From the NCBI GenBank assembly GCA_041859205.1, contig JBHEKU010000127.1, positions 1-20,921 of the forward strand: 20,921 bases of DNA, read 5' to 3'. Below, in pieces: positions 13,595 through 20,921 of this stretch. Numbering within the stretch: position 1 is the first letter of the stretch; each line of letters starts with the position of its first letter. The stretch is from JAFDZO01 sp041859205 (lineage in GTDB: Bacteria > Bacteroidota > Ignavibacteria > Tepidaquicellales > Tepidaquicellaceae). Position numbers and translations under genes: made by a program. Below the pieces are notes generated by a model. The model searched no databases. It was not told the origin of the DNA and saw only the letters and a program-made list of their open reading frames with translations.

Positions 13595-13615
13595 TAATAT
13601 AATCCGCTCAAAAAC

Positions 13616-13649
13616 CCCTCGTTCCGATGCTCCAGCTTCGGAACGTACA
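13616..13649. repeat. REP-like palindrome, left copy flanking the RAYT gene
   Basis: The core CGTTCCGA-N10-TCGGAACG forms an 8-bp stem, preceded by a CCTC-like head. It lies 24 bases before the RAYT ATG. Its reverse complement recurs downstream at 14195-14225. Confidence 0.8.
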
Positions 13650-13672
13650 CAATCAATTAATTTATTCAATAA

Positions 13673-14191
13673 ATGAGAAGTAGATATAAAATCCTCAATG
13701 AAGAAGGTATTCACTTCATAACTTCAACTATTGTCGACTGGATTGAAATATTCACCAATGAAGACTACTTCAAAATATTAATTGAAAGCATAAATTATAG
13801 TATTTCAGAAAAGAATCTGAAAGTTTTTGCTTATGTATTAATGAAAAATCATTTTCACATCATTTGTAAAGCAGAACAACTATCAAATGTTATAAGGTCT
13901 ATAAAAAGTTACTCAGCCAAAATAATAATAGAAAAGCTTGAAGAAGATAAAAGATATGATCTCCTCGAAAAATTTAAATTAAAGAACGACAATAGGTATC
14001 AAATTTGGCAGGAAGGATTTCATCCTAAAGAAATCATAAACAATGAAGAGTTTAAGCAAAAAATAGAGTATATACACAATAATCCTGTAAATGAGAATTA
14101 TTGTGTAAGTCCTACTGACTGGAAATATTCTTCTGCTAATTTTTATGAGAATGAGCAACAAACAGTAATTAAGGTTGAAAGAATTGTTTAA
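13673..14191 (+). CDS. REP-associated tyrosine transposase (RAYT, Y1/TnpA-REP family)
   Basis: The 172-residue protein has the features of a Y1 HUH single-strand transposase. A first strand GIHFITSTIVDWIEIF leads to the HUH motif VLMKNHFHIICK (His60, His62), and the catalytic tyrosine Y133 sits in KIEYIHNNPVNENY; 'YIHNNPV' is the RAYT signature. The length is typical. RAYTs recognise and process palindromic REP repeats through a 5'-phosphotyrosine intermediate. Here such palindromes bracket the gene: one 24 bases upstream in one orientation, and one 3 bases downstream in the other. All catalytic residues are present, so the gene may be active. No IS-type terminal repeats or target duplications were noticed. 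Confidence 0.92.
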   Translation: MRSRYKILNEEGIHFITSTIVDWIEIFTNEDYFKILIESINYSISEKNLKVFAYVLMKNHFHIICKAEQLSNVIRSIKSYSAKIIIEKLEEDKRYDLLEKFKLKNDNRYQIWQEGFHPKEIINNEEFKQKIEYIHNNPVNENYCVSPTDWKYSSANFYENEQQTVIKVERIV

Positions 14192-14194
14192 TAA

Positions 14195-14225
14195 TCGTTC
14201 CGAAGCAGGAGCATCGGAACGAGGA
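14195..14225. repeat. REP-like palindrome, right copy flanking the RAYT gene (inverted)
   Basis: The bases tcgttccgaagcaggagcat followed by cggaacgagga are the reverse complement of the left copy, apart from one centre substitution (TGCTCCAGC versus TGCTCCTGC). It starts 3 bases after the RAYT stop, giving a head-to-head pair around the gene. Confidence 0.8.
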
Positions 14226-14326
14226 TTTAAGTTAGATTTTCTTCTACAACCCACAATTTTTTTCTCTTCCTATTGTAAATATTTCAAAGAATTGAAAATA
14301 TAGAATTGAACGAAATACAAATTTTT

Positions 14327-14350
14327 CCCCCTATCCCTACTAATAGGGAG
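14327..14350. repeat. Short inverted repeat CCCTAT-N8-ATAGGG
   Basis: A 6-bp stem preceded by a run of T residues lies in otherwise featureless A/T-rich DNA (14226-14445), between the RAYT locus and the tandem-module array. The stem is weak and its role is unknown. I see nothing else in this stretch. Confidence 0.35.
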
Positions 14351-14445
14351 CATTTACTTTCCTTCCAGAATTATTCTTATTATATTTAAAGTGTTATTAT
14401 ATTTCTAAACATCATAGAAAGCATAAGATAAAATATGACAATAAT

Positions 14446-15078
14446 GCGACTTATTTCAAATTTTAAATGGTGAAAAAGTTAAAAAGGAAAAAATAGGATT
14501 TAACTCATAATTCGTAATTTGGAATTTTTAATTCAAAAGAAGAATCCGACTTTTTTCCGACCAAAATCAAAAATGAAAATTGTTGGTATTGATAAAACAA
14601 TAACGACGGTTCAGGAATCCGACCAAAATCCGACTTATTTCAAATTTTAAAAAGTGAAAAGTTAAAAAGAGAAAAAGTCGATTTCACCCGTAATTCGTAA
14701 TTTGGAATTTGTAATTGAAAGAAGAATCCGACTTATTTCAAATTTTAAAAAGTGAAAAGTTAAAAAGAGAAAAAGTGGATTTCACTCGTAATTCGCAATT
14801 TGGAATTCGCAATTGAAAGAAGAATCCGACTTTTTTCCGACCAAAGTCAAAAATGAAAATTGTTGGTATTGAAAAAACAATAACAACGGTGCAGGAATCC
14901 GACCAAAATCCGACTTATTTCAAATTTTAAATAGTTAAAAGTTAAAAAGAAAAAAAGTGGGATTCCACTCGTAATTCATAATTTGGAATTTTTAATTCAA
15001 AAGAAGAATCCGACTTTTTTCCGACCAAATACAAAATGAAAACTTGTAACTCGAAACTTGAAATTTGGAACTGAACGG
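14446..15078. repeat. Irregular tandem array of two alternating non-coding modules
   Basis: Two modules alternate, each opening with GAATCCGAC. Module A (73 bases; gaatccgacttttttccgac ... gttggtattg ... ggtgcag) occurs at 14542-14614 and 14822-14894, with a diverged start at 15006-15078. Module B (98-111 bases; ccgacttatttcaaatttta ... gtaattcgtaatttggaatt) occurs at 14446-14541 (diverged opening, TGCGAC), 14615-14723, 14724-14821 and 14895-15005. The order is B-A-B-B-A-B-A. TCCGAC occurs 11 times. No reading frame of use crosses it. It is not a CRISPR, because both parts recur. Confidence 0.85.
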
Positions 15079-15289
15079 AAAATGCGACTATTATGCTACT
15101 TTTTTAAAACATTATAAAATGTGGAATTGTGATAAACCGGTTCGCAATTTTTTTCCTTAATTCTATGTTAAAAAGTTCATAAGCAAAAATTGAATCTTTT
15201 TGAGCATCTTCTCAAAATATCTTTTAATAAACATTCAAAAATGTTATATTTAAGGTTCACGTTTATTTTATATTAATTAAAACCAAAGC
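15079..15289. other. Leader region of the 2-oxoacid dehydrogenase gene, no gene seen
   Basis: This A/T-rich stretch holds no coding frame. A small hairpin TTTTGAG/CTCAAAA lies around 15198-15216. TATATTTA (15245-15252), one base off the TAnnTTTG -7 consensus, lies about 37 bases before the E1 ATG and is a weak promoter candidate. Confidence 0.3.
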
Positions 15290-17401
15290 ATGAGCGATAC
15301 GCAAATGGCGGATATTCTTGTGAATTCCGATAGCAAAAAAAACGGCACTAAAAAACCAAAATCCTCTTCTAAAGAAACAAAAGACAAAGATAAGTTTCAC
15401 GGCCTCTCAGAAGTTCAGCTGAAAGAAGCATATATGATTATGCTCCGCTCACGTCTGAACGATGACAGAGTCGATACATTAATAAAGCAAGGTAAAGCAA
15501 CTTTCCTCATTTCAGGTTCGGGACATGAAGGTATTCAGGTCGCAATGGGAATGGCAATGCAGCCCGGCAAGGACTGGCTCTATACATATTACCGCGATAA
15601 TGCAATCTGTATGACTATGGGTGTAACAGTTGAGCAGATGATGCAGCACTCAATGGGAAAAGCAACCGATACATTTTCAGGCGGAAGACAAATGCCTATG
15701 ACTATCGGCAGCCAGCAATTCAGAATCCCGACAGCATCGCTTACAACCGGTTCACAATACCTTGAAGCAGCGGGCGCAGCACTCGCTGAAGTTTATAAAG
15801 GAACTGATGCAGTTGCTTATGCAGGCGGCGGCGAAGGTTCTACTTCAGAAGGTGAATTCTGGGAAGCAGTTAACTGGGCTTCACGCGATAAACTCCCTGT
15901 GGTATTTGTAATCCAGAATAATAAGTTTGCAATTTCAGTTCCTGTATCTCAGCAAACAGCAGGCGGTTCAGTTTACAAAGCAACTGAAGGTTTTGTTGGA
16001 TTAAAAAGAGTTGATATAGACGGCACAGATTTTCTTGCAAGTTATGCCACATGTAAAGAAGCAGTTGAGCATGCAAGAGCAGGTAACGGACCGACATTGA
16101 TTCATGCTAACGTTGTCCGATTACGTTCACACTCAGCATCAGATGCACAGGAAAAATACAGAAGCAAAGAAGATCTTGAAGAAGATACAAAAAAGGATCC
16201 GCTATTAAAATTGGAGAACATTCTTATAGAGAATAATATAATAACAAAAGAAGACGCTGAAAGAATAAGAAAAGAAGTTTTTGATGAAGTTATGAAAATT
16301 GCAGATGATGTATGGCAGCAGCCTGCACCTGATGCATCTACAGTGGAAGATTATGTATTCTGCCCTGCAGATGAGCAGACTCCGATTGAATATGAAAAAA
16401 GTGTTCCATCAGGCGAGCCTGTTGTAATGGTTGATGCAATCAATCACGCTCTTCATGAAGAGATGGAAAAAAATCCAAACATGATTGTTTACGGTGAAGA
16501 CGTACAGGATAATAAAGGCGGAGTGTTCACAGCTACAAAAGGACTTACAAATAAATTCGGAATAAAAAGATGTTTCAATTCACAGCTTGCTGAAGCAACC
16601 ATAGTTGGTACAGCCATCGGCGCAGCTATTGCAGGATTAAAACCTGTTGTTGAAATCCAATTTGCAGATTACATCTGGCCTGCTATGATGCAGATTCGTG
16701 ATGAACTTGCAATGTACAGATACCGTTCGAACAATACTTTCCCAACACCTGTTACAATAAGAACAGCTTGCGGCGGATATATTAACGGCGGACCATATCA
16801 CTCACAAAATATCGAGGCAATTTTTGCAAAGTGCGCTGGTATTTATATTGCATATCCATCTAACGCTGCTGATGCGAAAGGTTTATTGAAAACTGCATGT
16901 CAGTTGAATGACCCTGTTTTATTCTTAGAGCACAAATTTTTATACAGACAGGGATTTGCAAAATCACCTGAGCCGGATAAAGATTATTATTTACCGTTCG
17001 GTAAAGCTGCAGTAAAAACTGAAGGCGACGATATTACAATTGTAACTTACGGCGCGATGGTTGATAAGGCAATGAGAGCTGCGAAAGAAATGGCTAAGCA
17101 AGGCGTTGGCGTAGAAGTTATCGATATAAGAACAATCGTACCGCTTGATATGGAAACAATTTTAGCTTCAGTAAAGAAAACAGGTAAGGTTATAGTGTTC
17201 CATGAGGATTCAAAGTTCATGGGATTCGGCGCTGAGATAGCTGCTGAGATTTCTGAAAGGGCTTTCACGTATCTTGACGCTCCTGTAAAAAGAGTTGCAG
17301 GATTGCATGTTCATGTTCCTTATCATTCAAATCTGGAGAAAGCTGCATTACCGCAGAACGACTGGATCTTAAAAGCATGCGAGGAACTTGCAGCATTTTA
17401 A
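15290..17401 (+). CDS. Fused alpha-beta E1 component of a 2-oxoacid dehydrogenase complex
   Basis: The 703-residue protein joins E1-alpha (~40-345) and E1-beta (~375-703), which are separate chains in many bacteria. After a Lys/Ser-rich N-terminal tail (1-37), the alpha part has the ThDP/Mg motif G181-E-G183 ... N210-N211 (GGGEGSTSEGEFWEAVNWAS ... VFVIQNNKF) and the loop RLRSHSASDAQEKYRS. The beta part has VYGEDVQDNKGGVF, FNSQLAEATIVGTAIG, EIQFADYIWPAMMQI, FLEHKFLYR and the transketolase C-terminal end AGLHVHVPYHSNLEKAALPQ. It decarboxylates pyruvate or branched-chain 2-oxoacids and reductively acylates E2 lipoyl groups. The loop 'HSxSD...YR' leans towards branched-chain type, but the substrate is undecided. 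No E2 or E3 genes lie in the window. A terminator follows directly. Confidence 0.93.
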   Translation: MSDTQMADILVNSDSKKNGTKKPKSSSKETKDKDKFHGLSEVQLKEAYMIMLRSRLNDDRVDTLIKQGKATFLISGSGHEGIQVAMGMAMQPGKDWLYTYYRDNAICMTMGVTVEQMMQHSMGKATDTFSGGRQMPMTIGSQQFRIPTASLTTGSQYLEAAGAALAEVYKGTDAVAYAGGGEGSTSEGEFWEAVNWASRDKLPVVFVIQNNKFAISVPVSQQTAGGSVYKATEGFVGLKRVDIDGTDFLASYATCKEAVEHARAGNGPTLIHANVVRLRSHSASDAQEKYRSKEDLEEDTKKDPLLKLENILIENNIITKEDAERIRKEVFDEVMKIADDVWQQPAPDASTVEDYVFCPADEQTPIEYEKSVPSGEPVVMVDAINHALHEEMEKNPNMIVYGEDVQDNKGGVFTATKGLTNKFGIKRCFNSQLAEATIVGTAIGAAIAGLKPVVEIQFADYIWPAMMQIRDELAMYRYRSNNTFPTPVTIRTACGGYINGGPYHSQNIEAIFAKCAGIYIAYPSNAADAKGLLKTACQLNDPVLFLEHKFLYRQGFAKSPEPDKDYYLPFGKAAVKTEGDDITIVTYGAMVDKAMRAAKEMAKQGVGVEVIDIRTIVPLDMETILASVKKTGKVIVFHEDSKFMGFGAEIAAEISERAFTYLDAPVKRVAGLHVHVPYHSNLEKAALPQNDWILKACEELAAF

Positions 17402-17432
17402 TTAGTATAAAAATTGAAATTCTTATAAACAG

Positions 17433-17456
17433 AAACCCAAGAATTTTCTTGGGTTT
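17433..17456 (+). terminator. Intrinsic terminator of the E1 gene
   Basis: A 10-bp perfect stem AAACCCAAGA / TCTTGGGTTT with a 4-base loop is followed by a continuing T run to 17461. It lies 32 bases past the E1 stop and ends 28 bases before the M1 peptidase ATG. Confidence 0.88.
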
Positions 17457-17483
17457 TTTTATATCCTACAATTAATATTACCA

Positions 17484-19091
17484 ATGAAAAAAATCTCTCT
17501 CATATTCTTCTTTATAGTTTCTTCTTTATTTGCTCAGGATAAAAACATAGATGTACTGAATTATAATCTGAACTTTGATTTTTCAAACAATTTTAGACCT
17601 AATGCAAATTATATTTTCACTGCTAACGAAATAATAAGGATTAAGGCAATCAACGAAATTAATACAGTTGTGCTGAATGCAAACAACAGTTCGTTAAAAA
17701 TTGAAAGTGTTTCAATTAACGGTGTTTCATTTACTCACAATAAAGATGAAGTAACTATCAGTCTTGATAAAACTTATTTATCGGGTGAAGAATTTGAAGT
17801 CGGGATAAGCTACTCTCATAAGAATTTTTTCGATACTGCCTTTTATATAGGAAAAGGAATATTATATACTGACTCTGAACCCGAGGGCGCGCGATGCTGG
17901 TATCCATGTAAAGATTTTCCTGATGATAAAGCTTTATTTGAAATTAAGGGGAAAGTGCCTGCCAATATTTTATTTGGTTCAAATGGAATTCTTACAGATT
18001 CCGTCTCTGACGGCAAGTTTACAACATACACCTGGAAAGAAGACTATCCAATGGCAACTTATCTTGCCGTTATTGCAGCTAGTGAACATTATTCTATGAA
18101 AATTATCGAATGGAGAAATCCTGAAACAGATAAAAACATACCTATAAGATTCTATTTTCAAAAGACGGATGAAAAAAGTAAAATCGATTTGATGATGATA
18201 AGAGTGCCTGAGATGCTTGATTTTCTTACGGAGAAATTCGGCTCGTATCCCTTCGACAAACTTGCATTTGCAACTGTTGATAATCAGTTTCCATGGGGCG
18301 GAATGGAAAACCAGACTTTAATAACGCTGTGCGGGAATTGTTACAACGATGATTTGCTGCTACATGAAATTGCGCATCACTGGTTTGGCGATATGATATC
18401 CCCTACCCGCTGGTCTGATATCTGGCTGAATGAAGGTTTTGCGACTTATTGCGAAACTATCTGGGCAGAAAAAATGGAAGGTAAAACACAATACAGAAGA
18501 CTGAATAAAATAAATGCTGATTCTTATATAATGACTAATCCGGGCAGGCCGATTTACAATAAAGCCTGGGATACATTAACGCCTAATAATAATGTGCTTT
18601 TCGATGTGGCAATGACTTATAATAAAAGCGGTGCTATACTTTATATGCTCAGATATGTTTTAGGTGATTCGTTATTTTTCTCAAGTGTTAAGCGATATGC
18701 AACGAATCCGGATTTAATGTATAAAAATATTAATACTAATGAATTTGTAAGATTAATGAGCGAATATAGCAACAGAGATTTAACATGGTTCTTCGAACAA
18801 TGGCTGTACAGACCAAATCATCCTGTCTATGAAAACAGATATGAAATTAAAAAAGACGGAGATGATTGGAAAGTAATTTTTAATGTAAAGCAAACTCAGC
18901 GTGAAGAGTTTTTCAAAATGCCCATAGAAATCCAGATCTTCTTTGCGAAGGAAAACAAGATTGTAAGATTAGATAACGACTACAACAATCAAAGCTTTGA
19001 ATTAAAATTTAAAGATAAACCCGTACAGGTTGTATTTGATCCTAACAACGAAATCATCTTAAAGAAAGCAAGAACCGTTCAGGGATTTTAG
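17484..19091 (+). CDS. Secreted M1-family zinc metallopeptidase (aminopeptidase N-like)
   Basis: The 535-residue protein starts with a Sec signal peptide (MKKISLIFFFIVSSLFAQ, cleavage likely after FA-Q), so it is exported to the periplasm or outside. The N-terminal beta domain includes GARCWYPCKDFPDDKALFEI. The catalytic core has the exopeptidase motif GGMEN (272-276) and HEIAHHWFGD (zinc ligands H294, H298, catalytic E295), with the third ligand E317 in WLNEGFATY, the correct HExxH-X18-E spacing. It ends soon after the catalytic domain, so it is a short M1 form without the long C-terminal helical domain. It cleaves N-terminal residues from peptides by family knowledge. Its 3' end overlaps the convergent gene at 19054-19713 by 38 bases. 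Confidence 0.92.
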   Translation: MKKISLIFFFIVSSLFAQDKNIDVLNYNLNFDFSNNFRPNANYIFTANEIIRIKAINEINTVVLNANNSSLKIESVSINGVSFTHNKDEVTISLDKTYLSGEEFEVGISYSHKNFFDTAFYIGKGILYTDSEPEGARCWYPCKDFPDDKALFEIKGKVPANILFGSNGILTDSVSDGKFTTYTWKEDYPMATYLAVIAASEHYSMKIIEWRNPETDKNIPIRFYFQKTDEKSKIDLMMIRVPEMLDFLTEKFGSYPFDKLAFATVDNQFPWGGMENQTLITLCGNCYNDDLLLHEIAHHWFGDMISPTRWSDIWLNEGFATYCETIWAEKMEGKTQYRRLNKINADSYIMTNPGRPIYNKAWDTLTPNNNVLFDVAMTYNKSGAILYMLRYVLGDSLFFSSVKRYATNPDLMYKNINTNEFVRLMSEYSNRDLTWFFEQWLYRPNHPVYENRYEIKKDGDDWKVIFNVKQTQREEFFKMPIEIQIFFAKENKIVRLDNDYNNQSFELKFKDKPVQVVFDPNNEIILKKARTVQGF

Positions 19092-19713
19092 AAATTTCTG
19101 ACTCTTTGGGAAGCTGAAAATTTACTTTTAACACGGGCACTTCAAAATCATTTTTGATTTTTAAGTGTGTACCGAGGTCTTTTAATTCACTCTTATTATT
19201 ATTTTCTAAAGTTTTATAACGCAATGTGGAGTTAAACCCTATCATTGCTCCTGCAGTAGGAAAAGCAAGAGTGCTCCAGGCAACTACCGGGCTTTGAACT
19301 ATAAAGAGAGTTCCAATTCCTGCTCCTGTTCCTAATACACCTCCTAAAATTGTAGTACCAATATCCCCTGTAAAATTTTTCGATGAGCCGATACCATAAA
19401 CACCAATTATACTTCCTGCACAATGGCCTGCAACAAAACCAAGAATTGCTCCACCGGCACCATCCCACTCACCATGGCCTTGTTTAGTTAACAAGTAACC
19501 TGCATATCCGGCACCAAAACCTAAAGCTATGCCTCCAAGATTTCCTCCGAAAAATTGCCCTACAAGTTCGTCTCCTGCAAAAGGTTTATCATTCAATTTC
19601 AATTTTGGTTTTGCTGTAACTGTTGTCGTATCGGTAAGCTGAAGTGATTTATATTGGGCATTTGCTGAAGGAATAATAAATGCAACAATTAAAGCCAGAA
19701 TTATTGTTTTCAT
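19054..19713 (-). CDS. Exported glycine-zipper-rich protein, unrecognised
   Basis: The 219-residue protein has a clear signal peptide (MKTIILALIVAFIIPSANAQ, cleavage after ANA). Residues ~45-160 are unusually rich in glycine with GxxxG/GGxxG patterns (for example FFGGNLGGIALGFGAGYAGY, GAILGFVAGHCAGSIIGVYG and LGGVLGTGAGIGTLF), as in membrane-packing glycine-zipper segments. The C-terminal 60 residues are soluble and charged. I do not recognise a family. It could be an outer-membrane-associated or periplasmic membrane-inserted protein. It starts 1 base after the AMP-ligase stop, so it is translationally coupled to it. The last 38 bases overlap the convergent M1 peptidase gene. Confidence 0.8.
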   Translation of the reverse strand: MKTIILALIVAFIIPSANAQYKSLQLTDTTTVTAKPKLKLNDKPFAGDELVGQFFGGNLGGIALGFGAGYAGYLLTKQGHGEWDGAGGAILGFVAGHCAGSIIGVYGIGSSKNFTGDIGTTILGGVLGTGAGIGTLFIVQSPVVAWSTLAFPTAGAMIGFNSTLRYKTLENNNKSELKDLGTHLKIKNDFEVPVLKVNFQLPKESEISKIPERFLLSLR

Positions 19714-19714
19714 T

Positions 19715-20921
19715 TTATTTAAACTGTGTCTCTTTAAATTCTTTGAATAAGTGCTTTACTTTATTCCTTTGGTATTTCCCTGTTGAAGTTACAGGTATTG
19801 TATCGGTAAATATCACAACCTTCGGCGATTTATAGGCAGGCAATTTTGTTTTAAAGTAATCCAAAATTTTTGCTTTCAATTCATCTGATTCTTTTACTCC
19901 ATCTTTAAGCAAAATTAATGCTCCAACTTCTTCGCCGTACCAGTCGTTTTCAAAGCCGACACATATTCCTGCCTGCGCAAATTCGCAACTGGAAATAACT
20001 TCATCAACTTCCAAAGTTGATATATTAACTCCGCCACGAATAATAAGTTCCTTAATTCTACCTGTTATAAAAAAGTACTTATTTTTTCTTTTATCATATC
20101 TGAAAAATCCTTCATCGCCGCTTCTGAACCAGCCGAACTCAAACGTCTTTGCATTTGCTTCATCATTTTTAAAATAGTATTTCATCACATTATGCCCGCG
20201 TATAACAATTTCTCCTTTCACATCTTCATCCTGTGATTCGCCATGTTCATTATGAATTTCCATTTCATTCCAATAGATTGGAATTCCAATTGAAGGGTAA
20301 CCAAATCCGTTCTGCCATTGATAATGTTCAGCTATTGATAAATCAATTGGAATGAAACATGAGTAACAAGTTGTCTCGGAAAGACCGTAGCCGTGAACGA
20401 TTCTCAAATCAAATTTCTCTTCAAAATTTCTTGCAACTTCACATGTCAATGGACCTGCTCCGCAAATTATATGGGAGAAAGATTCTAAATTGTATTTTGC
20501 TCTGTCTTCATTTGAGTGATTCATAAACTGAAGCAGTGTAGGTACGACACTTACAATTTTTACACTCTCATCCTGTAGCCTTTGCAGGAATTTATCAGTT
20601 TGGAATTTCTGATTAAGAATTAATTTCCCTCCGTAATACATTGTAGTCATTATTGTGACGACTGTTCCGTTTACGTGGTGAATCGGAAGAACACACATCA
20701 TTGTATCATCTTTATAGAGTTTATGCCAGATTGCAATTCCGTCTGCATCAATCATCAGATTGTATTGTGTAAGCACAACTCCTTTAGGATTTCCCGTTGT
20801 GCCTGATGTATATACAATCATTGCTTCAGTTTCTCTATCGACAAGCTGTCTTTGCATCACTCTGTCTTTTTCCTGGCTGTAATCCAAAGTATCGAATAGC
20901 ACAAGCTCTCCCGGCAAATCA
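19715..20921 (-). CDS. AMP-forming acyl-CoA synthetase/ligase (ANL superfamily), N-terminus cut by window
   Basis: The frame is open to the right edge (402 codons visible; the true start lies outside). All hallmark ANL motifs are present in order: the P-loop YTSGTTGNPKGVVL near 20780-20813, the acyl-site GYGLSETTCYSCF, FRSGDEGFF (ribose-binding Asp), FITGRIKELIIRGGVNIS hinge region, and the C-terminal catalytic lysine in PVTSTGKYQRNK. Such enzymes activate a carboxylic acid with ATP to an acyl-AMP and then make a CoA thioester. The substrate cannot be fixed: the sequence reads like medium/long-chain fatty acid or aryl acid ligases. About 100-130 N-terminal residues are missing by family size. 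It is immediately upstream (1 base) of the glycine-zipper gene. Confidence 0.93.
   Translation of the reverse strand, partial: DLPGELVLFDTLDYSQEKDRVMQRQLVDRETEAMIVYTSGTTGNPKGVVLTQYNLMIDADGIAIWHKLYKDDTMMCVLPIHHVNGTVVTIMTTMYYGGKLILNQKFQTDKFLQRLQDESVKIVSVVPTLLQFMNHSNEDRAKYNLESFSHIICGAGPLTCEVARNFEEKFDLRIVHGYGLSETTCYSCFIPIDLSIAEHYQWQNGFGYPSIGIPIYWNEMEIHNEHGESQDEDVKGEIVIRGHNVMKYYFKNDEANAKTFEFGWFRSGDEGFFRYDKRKNKYFFITGRIKELIIRGGVNISTLEVDEVISSCEFAQAGICVGFENDWYGEEVGALILLKDGVKESDELKAKILDYFKTKLPAYKSPKVVIFTDTIPVTSTGKYQRNKVKHLFKEFKETQFK

Noticed and set aside
13979..14254. Minus-strand 91-codon frame across the RAYT 3' end
   Set aside because: It is the shadow of the transposase gene and the REP repeat; no family resemblance.
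14446..15078. Possible CRISPR array
   Set aside because: The stretches between the repeated words are themselves repeated and unit lengths vary from 73 to 111 bases. No cas genes are nearby.
14446..15078. Possible replication origin iterons
   Set aside because: I see no DnaA-box-like TTATCCACA words and no replication gene nearby; kept only as an open possibility in the finding.
15290..17401. Separate alpha and beta E1 genes joined by sequencing error
   Set aside because: The linker region (about residues 340-380) reads through smoothly in one frame, and fused E1 proteins are known in related phyla.

Overview
The window is AT-rich bacterial DNA. The best guess is a member of the Bacteroidota/Ignavibacteriota/Chlorobiota group. 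The reasons are weak Shine-Dalgarno signals with A/T-rich leaders before most start codons, a TAnnTTTG-type promoter hexamer, a fused alpha-beta 2-oxoacid dehydrogenase E1, an HpnC-type squalene-pathway gene, and 'aattcgtaatttggaatt'-like intergenic words. This placement is inference; no ribosomal marker is present.

Left part (1-3487, mostly minus strand): a partial hpnC (hopanoid/squalene synthesis) runs off the left edge. It lies 8 bases downstream of a cytoplasmic TPR-sensor histidine kinase. A 42-codon single-span membrane protein on the plus strand and a 2H phosphoesterase (2'-5' RNA ligase family) follow.

Central cluster (3580-9814, all minus strand, with a terminator-like hairpin just beyond its end): thirteen intact short genes plus one remnant. 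They belong to folds often seen in uncharacterised stress or detoxification neighbourhoods: three VOC proteins, one DoxX protein plus a truncated DoxX-like remnant, three RibD/DHFR-type reductases, two SnoaL-like proteins, an SRPBCC/AHSA1 protein, a DinB-like protein, a DUF1428 protein and a small HMA-fold-like protein. A GlxA-type AraC regulator is transcribed divergently at 9944. The 129-base gap between them holds a good -7 box and a 22-bp-phased direct repeat that would suit an AraC-type operator. This cluster is the best candidate here for an undescribed system.

Middle (10935-14226): a DUF2809 membrane protein; tRNA-Ser(GCU) with a terminator; a defective second tRNA-Ser copy whose anticodon arm is interrupted by a perfect inverted repeat and which has its own terminator; and an isolated anticodon-arm fragment. 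Next come a single-domain rhodanese and a metallo-beta-lactamase/rhodanese fusion (sulfane sulfur or persulfide handling), then a REP-associated tyrosine transposase (RAYT) bracketed by its palindromic REP-like repeats.

Right part (14226-20921): about 1 kb of non-coding DNA is dominated by an irregular two-module tandem repeat. It is followed by the fused E1 gene with its terminator, a secreted M1 aminopeptidase, and, convergent with it, a glycine-zipper-rich exported or membrane protein directly downstream of a partial AMP-forming acyl-CoA ligase that runs off the right edge.
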